From NCBI GenBank assembly GCA_036872755.1, contig JAVHNS010000009.1:1488001-1552000 (forward strand): a stretch of 64,000 bases of DNA, in the 5' to 3' direction. Source of the stretch: Orbilia blumenaviensis. Taxonomy: Eukaryota > Ascomycota > Orbiliomycetes > Orbiliales > Orbiliaceae. Below, piece after piece: positions 23,623 through 36,054 of the stretch; the stretch's first letter is position 1, and each line of letters opens with the position of its first letter. Position numbers and translations under genes: made by a program. The notes under the pieces were generated by a model that searched no databases, was not told where the DNA came from, and saw nothing but the letters and a program-made list of their open reading frames with translations.

Positions 23623-26600
23623 CCCGCGTTTGCTTCCTTAGTACGTTAATATTCATTCAGTTAGTGGAGTATGTCATAGAATTCTTATTAGGACGCATCT
23701 TTTAAATTTTAAATACATTGCTATTGTTATAGATTATGGAGAATTGAATTTTGTTTTGGCCATGTGTGGTGCTACTAGGTAACGGGTAAGCTTTGAAGGT
23801 ACTCTCCCGCAAAGGCTTGCTTTTTGTGCAATCAAGTATACCGTTAATAATGCGTTAAATTAGTCCTTCCGATACTAGGTCTCCACGCCCATTGTGAAAT
23901 CAGAGGAAAATTCCGTATTGAACAGGTGTGGCCTGTAGCTGCCTCATACATCAGCATTCGAACCGAGCACCATACCGAAGGGCATAGAAGATAAGTATTC
24001 ATCCTGGGGAGTACAAGGCCAAGCCCTTTTCATTCTATTTATACATAAGAAGTCCGGGAGTGTTAACCGTCTTATAACAATTCCATCCTGTAATACTTCT
24101 TTGACTACACCTTCAAAAGCATGATGACTTACGATCCACCTTCAGACTTTTGCAATTTTCGAGGCACCAGAAATACCCTCACATTTAAGATAGTAGCCGT
24201 TGCTGATAGAATCGTGTCTAAATAAATAGTGGATGAGAATGTAGAGGTAGTGTGGGGCTACATAGTTGCATATGCGGCGGTTCTGGGGGGTTAAAGTATT
24301 CGCGAAACAGGAAGCTCCGGGTCTAAACATACACAATATATTTAGCTAAACTCAATATATTAGTGGATGTATACTCACCTTAAATCCATTAATGTAGAGG
24401 ACACCCTGTGCCCTCCCTTTGTTGGGATAGGATGAAGGAATTTATGAGAGTAGGAAGTTAGCCTCGCCAATGTTATATGATCCCCGATATATTTAGACTA
24501 GAGCTTGCCTTTCTTCTCTGCCGGCTTTGTTAGACATTTTGATGACTTTTTCATAGTCAACCCCTCAATGGTTTCAGAGAATCTTGAAGTTGCTTGTTCT
24601 GACGGTCCATAGGTGCTCTAAGCTTAGTACCCCTTACGAGATGAGATAGATATCGGCATGGCGATCGCTGGGTCGCTCTCTGGGGTTGGAGGGCACAATC
24701 TTATTAATGGTATTCGTAGGTGGTTTGTCCCCTCCGACGAACGCCTATATATCAGGACTAATGGAAAGGCGATTTACGTCTGATTCCTTGATTGTTCGTG
24801 TTACTGATGGGCATCTCTTTTCCAGATTATACTACGTCATAGCGCGACTTCCTTGTCCTAGGATCCTGGGTGGGTTATGTGCCCCGTCGAAAATTTCATA
24901 TTTATGGGGCTAGAGTTTCTGAGGTATGTACGTGGTAGGGGGTATTGTCATCCGTTTCGGCTGCTCGCTTGTTAAGTATACGCTGCCTGTGAGTCTGGTC
25001 TCAGTTTAAGACAACAGGTTATTAAAAAATAGTGTATATCGCTTACTCAGTATATGTTTCTCGGCACCAGTTTGTGTCCAATTGCGTTGACTATATAATA
25101 CGTACCATCGTGTATTTTTGTAGCCCAGGCATCAAAAGTCTCGTTTCAAGCATTTTGCACTCGATGCATCTTCCATTCTAGAAATTCCCGTATTTTTAAC
25201 TGTCGTACCGTAATATGTTTAATTCACCAGTATAAATAAATTATATCCCGAAAACTTAATGGTATAATCAATTATGATATGATTTTGCCAGGGCCCAAGT
25301 TAGAATAACAATTATCCAATAGATAAACGAGTATAATAGATAAACGAGTATAATAGATAAACGAGTATAATAGATAAGATTTCGTTGGAGAAGATTAGTG
25401 GAGGTTTATTTGGTACCTGGAGGCCGCAAGAGCAATTGAGAGAGCTGGTGATGAAGTTGAAAAGGTTTAGTCCCCATCCTAAATTTAGACAAATAAAATG
25501 TACTTGATAACAAGCAATCGATTAATCGGTAAGAATGGGGAAATTTGAATTATGGTTGAAACCAATGATGAGTTGCTTTGGACCATATTATAGAACTTTA
25601 TCCAGAACAACCTTAGTGGTTTTAGGATCAGTGCCAAAAACACAACCTTCTTTTATGTTCTGAGAGAGGTTTTTCAGGCATAGAACAATGACATCGCTCT
25701 TCGTCTACAACTGAGTCTGGGCTCTATTATTAAGATGGCTGATAGCAGAACCAAATGATTGACGCCAGAGATAGATATACAAAATATCAGAAGAATTGGT
25801 GTTTTTCATTTTCATGTTTATTAAGAATAAAAGAATGTATAAAAGATTGATGGAGGTAAATTTAAGTTATTGATGAAATCCTGGTGAAATATTAGGGTTG
25901 TGAAGAAAACGAGCTGTGGGCATTGGGAAATATTGGAAAACCAAACAAAATACCACGGAATTGCATCCACCTGGTTCCAACGAGACCACATCCACCCTAG
26001 TCTCGTAGTATACGACGCTTCATCCAACCATGGTGAAGGAACCCATATTAAACAGTTGCCTGTAACAAGGGTGACTTCTGTGTGCGGGCGCTGTCCGTGT
26101 TGCAGAAAACCCAACCAAGCCCACCTAGGCAGGAGTGTGTTCTTACGGCATATCTTGGCGATGCGAGACCTAGGCAATGATTGCAGCTAGCCTGGTTTTC
26201 AACTTTGTGTTGTCTGGTTCCAACGAGACCAATCCCACCCCCCCCCCTCCTGCGATCTTTTTGATCTAGACCCTTCATTTTGAACGAAATCTATCATACT
26301 CCCTGAATTCAGATGGCCAACGTGAATCGACTGCAAATGGCAAAAAAAGAAACCCTTGATGATTATATTGCATAAAAAACTCATAAGACGATGGAAGATC
26401 AACAAAGAGCGAGGCTCGAGGTGCTTTGCGAAGACAATAACAAGATTAGTAAAGATATATTTTAGACCATCCATAATGAGGTAAAAGCCAAACACAAAAA
26501 GGTATAAACTCAGATCTAGAAAATGATAGATTGGAAAGATTAGTCCCTGAGGTTGAGGTCCGTTGGTACACACCTCCAATCTACCTACCACCTAGCAGCC

Positions 26601-27390
26601 ATTAGAGATGCTCTAGTCTGCTTACGAGACCGCTTTAAGCTTTTCTCTGTTATGGTTAGGAAAAGTCACCTCCACCACATATATGTATGTATTTTCGGTG
26701 TCAAAGCAGGTCGCCTAGCCGGAAAGTATGAGGTGAAAATCGGGCAGGCGGGTTCAGTTTGGCTGCGTATTAGCCGATGTCGAACGGTCACTCGATGGCT
26801 TCAATTTTCACTAACACAAAGCGTGTTTTATTAATTTTGTTTATCCCTATTACTATTTTCTGGGACAGACGTTTTGCGACTACAGTAGCCAAAGGGAAAG
26901 AACTGGTTAAGTTCGCGTGCCCCTCCGAAACGAAGTACGACACCGCCAAGGTTATTCTATATTCCCACAACTAGATGAGTCTGTGCCGACATTATGCAGC
27001 CACCAGGGGTTGAAGAGCCATATTCCAGCTGGGAGTATCGGTAGTGGGGTGGTAGTAAGGGTAGTGGGTTGGGGAATAAGACCTATCACCTCTATCAGCG
27101 TCCATTAAGGCAATTCACCCCATGAGTGGCGTTAAGCCCCTAGTATCGGCGGCGAGATCCAGACACTAGGACAGATGCCAATAGTAATATAAAACTGTAG
27201 TAATTACTACCCAAACTTCAAGAAGTCCCAAGAAAGGAGACCCTAGGCCCGAGGGATACCGGGAGTCGAGTGTAATAGCATTCAGGGCTACTAGGCCGGG
27301 TTCACAATTGCTGGGCATGGTGAGGGTAGTGGTTATCGAGGACAGATGCGGGTAAGGTGAGACGCGACAATGTTCAAACGCTTCTTCTTT
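23623..27390. other. AT-rich gene-empty stretch
   Basis: No gene was supported. It contains a 17-bp tandem repeat (25318-25376) and an 18-bp direct repeat ctggttccaacgagacca at 25971-25988 and 26214-26231. Poor coding signal and high AT suggest decayed transposon DNA. Confidence 0.4.
25318..25376. repeat. 17-bp tandem repeat, 3.5 copies
   Basis: The unit aatagataaacgagtat is repeated exactly three times with a partial fourth copy. Confidence 0.95.
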
Positions 27391-27586
27391 TCTATGGAAG
27401 CTTCGATATCACGAAGGCAACCGTGGAAAATAAAAACGTCGCATCATCCAGAGACAGTGCAATACTGGAGACACGGTGGAGAGAACATTAGCAAGCTAAG
27501 AGGATCTCATCCTAAATGCAAAAATAATATTAATAACCGATATCGTCGCGTGGACGATATTTCAGATATTAAACTGAAAAGAACAG
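27391..27586 (+). repeat. Dispersed repeat, less mutated copy B
   Basis: The partner of 18991-19187. It keeps C and G where copy A has T and A. A frame crossing it is open by chance and shows no domain. Confidence 0.8.
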
Positions 27587-30500
27587 ATACTACACTTGAT
27601 CTAAGCCAATTGGCGAAGAGAGCTGATGAAGAAAGAGGGTGCTGGGGCGGCCGTCCTTTTATAGGCGAGGGAGTCACGCAAGGGAAAGTTTGCAATGTTG
27701 TTTGTTTTGCCACATTTGGAAAGAGGGGGTTTAGGGCTGGACAACGCGCTGGGTGTTGCCGTTTCTCGGCCGAGATATTCTGATCCGAGCTTCGCGTTGG
27801 ACCCATCTTAACATCATCTACTATGTAGAGCCTTCGAACCCGACCAGTGGACCAATACACCATCTCGCCAACCTACCGTTCAACCTCATATCTCCTCCTC
27901 CATGCTAGCAAACATATTTCAAAGTGGTGATCAGCCTGCAGGTTGACATGCCTGTATACGATCAAACCAGGATTTCCGAGAGGATACGTTCGAAGGACAG
28001 CACGCGAGGTTCCCCGATGAAGTACGAGTTTACTGTCCTCAGATCCGGGCAAACGTCCTATGCTTCACGAATCGCAGGCATCAAGCGCCGGCAGCTTGAG
28101 GGTGGTCCCGGAATTCGTTTGGTAGGCACTATTGCGGACTCCATTCTATTCCACTTAAGACACATGTGTGGGCGTAGTCACAATACACCTAAGATAATCG
28201 TGAATGAGCCAAAACTTGTCTATCGCCAAAAGGCCAACCGAACTTTCTTTTTCTCACTTTGTGCTAGTTCCAAAATCAAAGAACGAAGCTAGGACTGAAG
28301 GGGCACCCTTTTATACCTGTTTGGTCGACCTCCAGATTATGTTGTGTCGCGCCAAGGAATATCAGAACCAAACATGTTAACTAATGCTAAGTTAGAGCGG
28401 AGAGGTCAGTAACTTCCGGCGCATGGTGTGACTCCCAATGACTTCCGACTCCCTACAGCCCTAGTTAGCACCTGGTAGTGAAAATAATGAATTAAATGGC
28501 CAACCGAAGGGATACCCCAGATGACACTTTGGCTCCATATTAGGCACAGTCACATTTAAGTAGAAGACCGAGATAAAACAAAATCAGACTTTGTTTCTTT
28601 ACAAAGCTAGTAGCAAGCGACCGGCCATGAAAACAAATTACCTCTCATACTCGATGTCACTGCATCTCCGTGGATCCTCTAGTATTCCGTGTAAAGTAGC
28701 CCCAGAAGCTTTAATATCATTCTTCTCTTGATTTATGTCAACATCGTCCCCCGAAAGGACGAGGGCATTGCTTTCAATTTCAAGCGGGTGCTGTCGTGAA
28801 CGCGGAATCGGTTGATGATTTTATTCTAGAGAGACCTTTAACCTACTATCTATAGTCAGGATAAAACTCCCCAAACTACAGAAAAGCTAAAAAGCAATTC
28901 TAAGGTTTTACACCAGCATCTCATCAATAAATATGAGCTTAACTAGCGGCTTACGCAAACCTATTTGGAGGTACCTGACAGGGGTATTTTACTTTCGCCC
29001 ACGTAACATAAGTAGTTTGCGAGACCAGGTACTTGGTGGTCTCGTTGGTACTTGGGCAACAAAATAGCCTTTAATTCAACACAACAACACAGACCAAACT
29101 TTGGGTACCAGATACTTCATTTTCGGGGGACTCGCGGCCCCAGACAACACAGTGGGGACTAGGTACTGGTCTCGCGGTGCCAGGAAACTACCACTCTCAC
29201 AACAGCAAAAGGTATCATACTAGAAAAGCTTTAAGGTTTTGAGGCTCAACAAGGCAAGTTATGTACCTAGTTTACGAATACTGCCAATCACAATTACTGA
29301 AATAAGTGCAATACGCTTGTGGTGTTTAGATTGCCGGCAACGAAAGGAAACAGTAGCGCTATATACTGATAGAGAACAACTTGGATTTTGTATCGAAGTC
29401 TCTGTACAAGCAGCACGTTCCTTGAGCTCCTTCTCTTTTCTCTTCTTCCGTATCATCGAGGTTTTCGTAAAGCGTATGACCCATCTTACATCTTAGCGAC
29501 CGTAGTGTAATAGCACTTCTTCTAGTGGTGTGACGACTAAAATGGTCATAACTAGAATGGTTGCGAGGGCAGCCATTTTTCGATTTGCCTCTGGCATGAT
29601 TTCCCGTAACCCCTGTGGAAGGCCTCAGGGGGGATCATTTTTGCCCGGCCCCGAGGTTCCGTTGGTCCCGGCGCCCGTTCTTCCAAAGCTGACATGGGAC
29701 TTTCGGGTCTGGGGGTCAACCCTGTGCAACACAGGAGTGTCGGGTATTAGTCTGTCAGTCGGGTATGCAGGTACCGAAAGACCAAGCGGGTCTACATAGA
29801 GGTGTGGTTCCACAAACCAACGCCGTCTAAATAAACCTGCATCTCTTGTACATGTACATTCAGAAAGTCAGAAGTTACTAAATACTTGGAGAAGGATCAA
29901 TACTTAGGAAAGCTTCCAGTGCTTGATTCGTGTTTGGGTAGAGCATTGAGCAGCGTTCGGAGACCCTCATGCCCGACCTCGCGGTGGTGTTTCTGAAACA
30001 TAATATAATTCTTTCCGCTTTTCTTAGAGGTGGCCGAGATGTTAATGGGTGCTTCCAGGTTTTCTTTTTGAATTTCTTAGCTGTATTTAACCTACGGATA
30101 TTTAAATTCGTGTTTTCCTCTAGGCTTTTATGCGCAGGAACAGGGGTAGTTAGCTCCGCTACATATCTCGATAAATGGATAATACAAGCTGGCTTTAGTG
30201 CCACTGGAGAAAGCCTACGGATTATCTTGAAACACTACGGCTTCTGAATGACAAAATATCACTTGAATGGTTAAATGTAATCACCACTTGGACTGAGGTA
30301 CGAGGAAATGAAGGCAACCTCATCCAAGACCGTTGCTGATACCGCACCGCGCATTCACGTTTATTGTACATCCCAGGGCGCTCTTCGGGATGTAACACGA
30401 CAAAAATTAATGCAACTGGAGAGGCTGTATGGCGGAACCGTCCGGCCTTGTGGCGAACTCAGCCCTTTAGTTGCTTGGTAGCACATACTACTAGGTGCAG

Positions 30501-31059
30501 GTCTGGCAAATGAGGCAGTCTCAAGTTTTGGGAGACTAGTAGAAGGTAATTTTATAACTCTTCTGTAACAAAAGGTAGCCATTCTTAAGGTTATGTTGTA
30601 AAGGTAGTTTTGAGGCTAGACCTGTCGGGTGTTCGCTACCACAGGCGATTCGGGGTTATCGGGCGGTTGTTCTCGTTGTTCTCGGGGTTTCGATGTCGCC
30701 TGTAAATTTGCGCGCAGGCGACATCCGATCTGATTGAAAAATACTGCATTAGGAAACTCTAATAGCTGGTTAAAAGTTTATTGGTCCTAAAGGTATGGCC
30801 ACAAAATTAAGTTTTATTCAATTCATCAATTGGGGCCTGACCCCAACGGGGATCAATCCTCCAACCGCCCCCCACCTAGTCTGGGAGTCACACCTCCCAC
30901 CACACTCTGATCGCCAAGCGTTCCCATCATCTCCTCAATTCTTGTATATTTAAAGCGGCCTAGAAGCCTTTCCTCGCGCCGCTCAAGAGACTGTTCCAAG
31001 CTTTCCACATCACTTTCCCTGAAGACAAGGAACTTTAGTTTTTCGCCCAGAACGCCATA
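27587..31059. other. Gene-empty stretch with repeat fragments
   Basis: No gene was supported. An imperfect inverted repeat gcgagaccaggtac (29019-29032) and gtactggtctcgc (29163-29175) brackets about 130 nt, and a perfect 11-bp inverted repeat lies at 30692-30702 and 30715-30725. A plus-strand frame near 30358-30567 with one internal TAG may be a relic that I cannot name. Confidence 0.4.
30692..30725. repeat. Short hairpin, 11-bp stem
   Basis: gatgtcgcctg and caggcgacatc are perfect inverses with a 12-nt loop. Confidence 0.7.
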
Positions 31060-32656
31060 ATGGACCTGGCTAACTTTTTCGAAGCAATTGCCCCTCCAAG
31101 GCTCCGGAAGACATTTCCGCATTCAACGAATCGAACGACAATCCCTGCCTTTCCTCGCCATTATCTAGACGACCTGAAAGAATGGTCTGATATCCGGAAT
31201 AATGTGCAACAGTTACTCGGTCCACTTTTAGGCCGTAAGGTATGCCATTCTGTTCTAGAACATCTGCTCTTGTTCGATTATTCTTCGCACCTATCCACAA
31301 GCAGGACTTTTAGGTTAAAAGCAGTCCAAAATTTAGTCGAATGGGTTTCTGAACCTCGCAAACAATTTTTACCCCGATGCACGGCTATGGTCCGCCTGCG
31401 GTACTGAAGCGACAGTAGTGAGGCTCGGAGCCCACGTATATGAGCGACCCACGGTCCGGATTTTGGAGGAATTATTTTCAATTCAATGCGATTTTGGGGA
31501 CCACCAGGCCACCGTTAATATCGGGGATCCTGATCGCGTCTTCTTCACAGTTGCGGAACCCGATCGGAGGCCGAAAGCTAAGTTTTTGGTCGAGTGGAGA
31601 ACCCCATGGGCGCTCAAAACACCTGAAAACTTGATCGACTATTTCAACAGCAACAGGAGTAATTTAGATGATAAAGTAGTAAAAGCGGTTAGCCAGCTAT
31701 ACGGATACATGACCTTCAACAACTTGGTGTATGGCGGACTGTGCAACTATGAAGCTTTATATCTATTCCGGAGGACGGGGGACAGCGGATTGGAAGTCTC
31801 CCCTCCATTTCTATACAGTGATCGTAGCACTCAGAGCATTGTGGCGGCTTTGGCGTACATCTGCAAGCGAGTCGCACAAGAACAATTCTTCCATTATTCC
31901 CCTGTGGAAAGAGGACCACCCGAGACCCAAACTCTTGCTCTGGATGACCTCGAAGTTGAAGGTAGTTGGGACGAGAAATTGACCGTACCATGGGGTAGCA
32001 TGATCCTCAGGTTGAGTGGGGCGGGTAGAAAAAATATCGCCACTGTGATGTCAGGAGAAATTAGACCCCGTCAAGGCGCAGGGTTCCGATACAGCTGCCC
32101 TGCTTTTTTCAAGGTTTATGACATCGCCAAACCATCTAATTTGGATCTCGCTAATACAGAAATTACTGCGTAAGTTTCTCTCCGCGAATTAGAATCCACT
32201 TAATAGTACAATGCCTTACTCTCGTTGCCTTTTATCGCGTTGGGTCCGGTCTTCCCTTCGGATGTGCCTGTGCTGAGTCTTCTGGTATTGATTAGGTACA
32301 CGCGCCTAGAATCCCTTCAAGGAAGATATATACCGCGGCTATACGCCGCAGGGACAACTTGGCGATCCCTAAAAATCCTCGTTATGGAAGACTGTGGCGA
32401 AACCGCATATGACGAAAACATGAGTAAAGAACTATGGTCCCAAGCAAGAAAGGCAATCGTAGCGTTCCATAGGCTAGGGGCCATCCATGGCGATATCCGG
32501 ATTGATAATTTCGCAATTGCAAAAGGTAGTATTAGGGTCATCGATCTCGGCTTGTGCCGCCAAGGAACTTTGGCAGAGCAGGCCGCCGAGCTTGCGGGAT
32601 TCGACAGGATGGAGAGGGTTTGGGAAGTAGAGCGAGAGTCCGATGTGGAAGAATGA
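31060..32656 (+). pseudogene. Nuclease-like plus kinase-like protein, frameshifted
   Basis: The first part is open from ATG 31060 to 31407 in one frame. The conserved reading continues in the next frame from about 31367, so the join is a one-base shift inside the T-run at 31366-31370. The second part runs to 32169, and an intron (32170-32295, GTAAGT donor, ATTAG acceptor) joins in phase to the last exon ending at 32656. The middle has G-D-P-D-R-V-F-F (about 31523) and F-L-V-E-W-R-T-P-W (about 31586). These resemble the D ... E-x-K core of PD-(D/E)XK-like domains in fungal kinase fusions, with Arg where Lys is expected. The last exon has a kinase catalytic loop H-G-D-I-R-I-D-N-F (32486) and V-I-D-L-G in place of DFG (32537). 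The substrate is unknown. A sequencing error in the T-run would make it an intact gene. Confidence 0.65.
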
Positions 32657-34012
32657 TAGCGCCTCCTTTTCACGGCCACCGAGGGGGTATGGTATCAATG
32701 TTTGGTCGCAGTTATAGATTAGTCTGTGAATTCTAGTACTATCAGAGCCCCGGCGGAACAAAGTTCCGTCTACTGACTTGCCTCCTGTTAGATATGCGGT
32801 TACTTAAGAGATTTTTTCTCTGTTGTCATGGGTTCTAAGACCCCCCATAAGAAAGCCTCCGAGCCCACACCGCCTAGAGTTAGGGTATGCAGGAAGTAGT
32901 CGAGGGTTTTAGAAGTCTCCGGTGACCCAGAAGCATTCGGATTTGGGTTTCTAGGCTTTATTTGTATTCAGTTTTGCATGTTCAAAATGTCCATACAAAG
33001 CCTTCTAAACAAATAACTATAATTAGCCTAATGTATGACTAGCGGAGAAGTTTTTATAGATAGAATTAAGCGTGGCTCGATTAATAAGAGCCTCTACATT
33101 TTGGGGTTCAGCAACGAAGATTAGGTATGTATTGCAACTATTTCAGGAATGAGACCTAAAAATCATTCGTAGCACTTCTGCATGGTTTTAAATGAGAGAA
33201 ACAAAGTAATATGACAAGGAATCACAAAGAGATTTAAGAAAAGTCTTGAGATAAAGTCCTTTGGCCGGGGGTTCGTCACGATCCTATCGTCAAATATGGG
33301 CGTACTTCGACGGCTAACCTAACGTCCCATTATCGCGAATTGCAAATTTCTTTTGGAATGGAATACGAACTAAATTGGTGTAAGCTTTTAAAATGTAGAT
33401 ATGAGGGTAGGAGTTATATGATTCGAAAAGGGATTACGCCGGAACCTCGAATACTCTGTTGTAATTACATGGATGATCGGCTTAGGGCCGGCCTAAGGCT
33501 AATTGTAATTTCCACCTAATGTATGGCGCCTAGAATTTGCACTCTAGAGCTTTATCGGCGATTGTAGTTAGATATAGCTTTATTCAGCGCTGCCACGGTC
33601 AAAAGAACTCGTTATGACTAGTGCTGTTCGAGTTCACAATTAAAGTCATGATATTGTAATATTATTCAGGTGACGGATTCTTACATCCGATCTTGCGTAG
33701 CTTTCTATTCAAAGAGCGAGATTTCTCTCATTATTGTTTTGATAATGGCGGCCTCTTATAGCTCTAGCAGGTGGGTAGGCGAAAGGGGGATATGACTAAT
33801 ATCTATCAGCGTAGAGGCTCAATCAGGAAACTTCTGTTGCAATGTCTGGTATCCCTTCAATTCCATTAGTTGCCTGTAATTGAAATCTCTAGGAGAGCTT
33901 GTCGCAAGGCTTTCATCAATCAATGCAATTGTCGTGGATTTAATAATGCTAAAATCGCGTAGAGCACTGAGAGATAAACAACTCCGTTGGTAATGATGAT
34001 ACGTAAGATGGG
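32657..34012. other. Intergenic, nothing recognised
   Basis: AT-rich; no domain-bearing frame, tRNA or long repeat was seen. Confidence 0.45.
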
Positions 34013-34981
34013 CTACCAGTCTTTGGAGGTCCTATATAGTGAGATGAAATCCTCCGGGAGATCTTCCGAGTCTAAATTGACCTGGCCCGAGTTAATGAGA
34101 AGCTTGACGACGTCGAGGTGTTTATTTTTCGCAGCCCAAAGCAACGGTGTCTTATTACTGGCATCTTTCGAATTGATCTTTATTCCGTCCGTGCCAATGA
34201 GAAGTTTGACGACCTCAACGTGCCCGTTTTCTGCAGCCTTAGATAGGGGTGTTCGACCATTGTCATCTCCTGTATTGACATTTACCCCACTTGTGCTAAT
34301 AAGAAACTTGACAACCTCAACGTGCCCATTTTCTGCAGTCCGGGACAATTCTATTGGGGTTTTAGGGGGTATAAATAAGCTTTGTCCACCAATATAGCTC
34401 ACTCTCCACTCTATAATGTCTAGAATGTTGGTTTTGGAGTCTTCTAGCTTTCTGCACATACTTTCCCGGCTGAGTGCTGAATTGGCATGCTTCTTGATCT
34501 TCCCCCGTAGGATCCCGATGGTGCCTTCCATCGATGGATCTACGGCGCCGTGCTGGTACAACATAACGGCCGAAGCAATAATTGTGCTCAACGCCTCGGG
34601 ACTCAAAGTCACCGACAGACAAATTATCATCGAGTCCCATTGTGTCGGTGCCTCTCCACTGTGTGCCTCGATCAAATCGCTCATAGGCATGCTTTTAATC
34701 TCACCCCGCTCAGTTATGAGACTACCAATTTCGTTTTCGTAAAAGTTTCTGCCGTCGAAGCGCCTACTGACGATCCCTTCATTGATGTTCAACGCGAGGA
34801 CTATTTCGTCTAGTGGTTGGCGGGTATAGCGGCTATTTAGCGGACTGCCGAACTGTTGCGCGGCCGCTACGCTCGTGGTTTGACAGACAATGTCTTGAGT
34901 ACTAGGACGGAGAGCAATCTGCCAACCCGTCGTGGCCGAGTCAAACGCTGCGGTTGCTTTAGCTACATCACAAACCTGGCA
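34013..34981 (-). pseudogene. Ankyrin-repeat part of a PNP-ankyrin gene
   Basis: The minus strand is open from 34981 to the stop at 34013, but the first 60 or so codons have no ATG. A CAG at the upstream edge could be a splice acceptor. The last 110 residues hold about three ankyrin repeats with the usual G-R-T-P-L ... A-A-E-N-G-H-V-E-V-V-K-L-L-I pattern. The N-terminal 215 residues match nothing I know. It follows the PNP-like pseudogene at 34993-36054 on the same strand with almost no gap, so the two probably formed a single PNP-ankyrin gene. The 5' half of that gene is broken, hence the pseudogene label. A short independent ankyrin protein starting inside this frame cannot be excluded. Confidence 0.6.
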
Positions 34982-34992
34982 TCAGCTAGACC

Positions 34993-36054
34993 CTAATACT
35001 TCAAATACCTATGCAGCATTTGTTCTAGACATCGGAAAGAAGTGAGGTATATGTCTACTCCTATACGCACACATATGCCTTGCCATAGGCCGGAGTGCAT
35101 ACAGATAATGGGTTTTATGTCACGGGTCTTAAGCGGTATTATCGACCCGAGAAGAACTTTGGCATAGGCTGCCGCCGTGGCAGACGCATACCGTTGCCAA
35201 TCGTCGTTTTTATTACGGTCTGCGTAGTCGGAAATCCCGCGGATGACAAGGCAGGGAAACTGGTCCATCACGCCAGCGCCTTCCATCTCGAAGCAAATGA
35301 CATTTGCATCTTTGTAGTCGTTTATCAATTTGCCCCGGGCTATCTCGTCCCTCATCAACTGATTGCCCGAAGCTATCGTGCCATAGTGGATCGCAGGATG
35401 TCGTTTTGAATCACACAGAGAAGGATTCTCTAGATGCTTAAGCATGCACTTGTCCCGAAGCAGGATATCCTGGCAGCTCCCGGGATAGCGATATAGATGC
35501 TGAATGTCTGGAATGACGGCGTTAGCTATGGTGTTAATGTGCTGATCGAGCGGTAGGATCTCGGTATCTCCGCGCGATCTTATGTTGTTTACTGCGGTTA
35601 GGATCGAATCGTCGGGTCGATTGCGCAGGCCCTTAGGTATAAATTTCCCATTTGGTAAAGTTTTCTTGTGGTCATACTCCACGACTCCACTGTATTGGTC
35701 TTACGGCGTGCTGACCACGACGTCGCCAAGACGGACTTGATGGTTTTGATTGGGGACTCCGCCGCCTATGCCTACCAGCAGGCCAAAGTTCAAAGAAGTA
35801 AAGCTCAGCAACATACGGGCCGCAAATCTGGCAGCAGGGTTGGTCCCTATAGGCCTACCTCGGTCAAGGTAGCGATTACAACATTATGGCCACATATACT
35901 CACTCCCGAACGCATAGGAATTATGATCGAACTCAAGGTCCTCTGGCAAAGGTTGTGGTTTTCCGTCTATTAAAAGCTTAGCGGCGGTCATCTCCAAGGG
36001 CAGAGGAGAGATCCAGGCGACGGTGTAGTCCGCACATCTCAATGGGTCAACCAT
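34993..36054 (-). pseudogene. PNP_UDP (nucleoside phosphorylase-like) domain, broken
   Basis: Starting from ATG at 36054, the reading gives C-A-D-Y-T-V-A-W-I-S-P-L-P-L-E-M, the standard start of fungal NLR PNP heads. It then breaks by two frame changes between about 35900 and 35840. The homologous track continues as N-F-G-L-L-V-G-I-G-G-G-V-P and V-R-L-G-D-V-V-V, meets a TAA at 35701-35703, and is open from 35682 to 34993. That last part holds I-H-Y-G-T-I-A-S-G-N, F-E-M-E-G-A-G-V-M-D and I-R-G-I-S-D-Y-A-D. This is the third PNP-headed locus in the window and the only broken one. It lies in front of the ankyrin segment at 34013-34981, probably as one former gene. Confidence 0.8.

Noticed and set aside
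25318..25376. Considered as a CRISPR-like array
   Set aside because: Units are directly adjacent with no spacers and the genome is fungal; it is a simple tandem repeat.
27800..27885. B-box-like ggttcga on the minus strand suggesting a tRNA or SINE
   Set aside because: The T arm does not pair and no acceptor stem or properly spaced A box is present.
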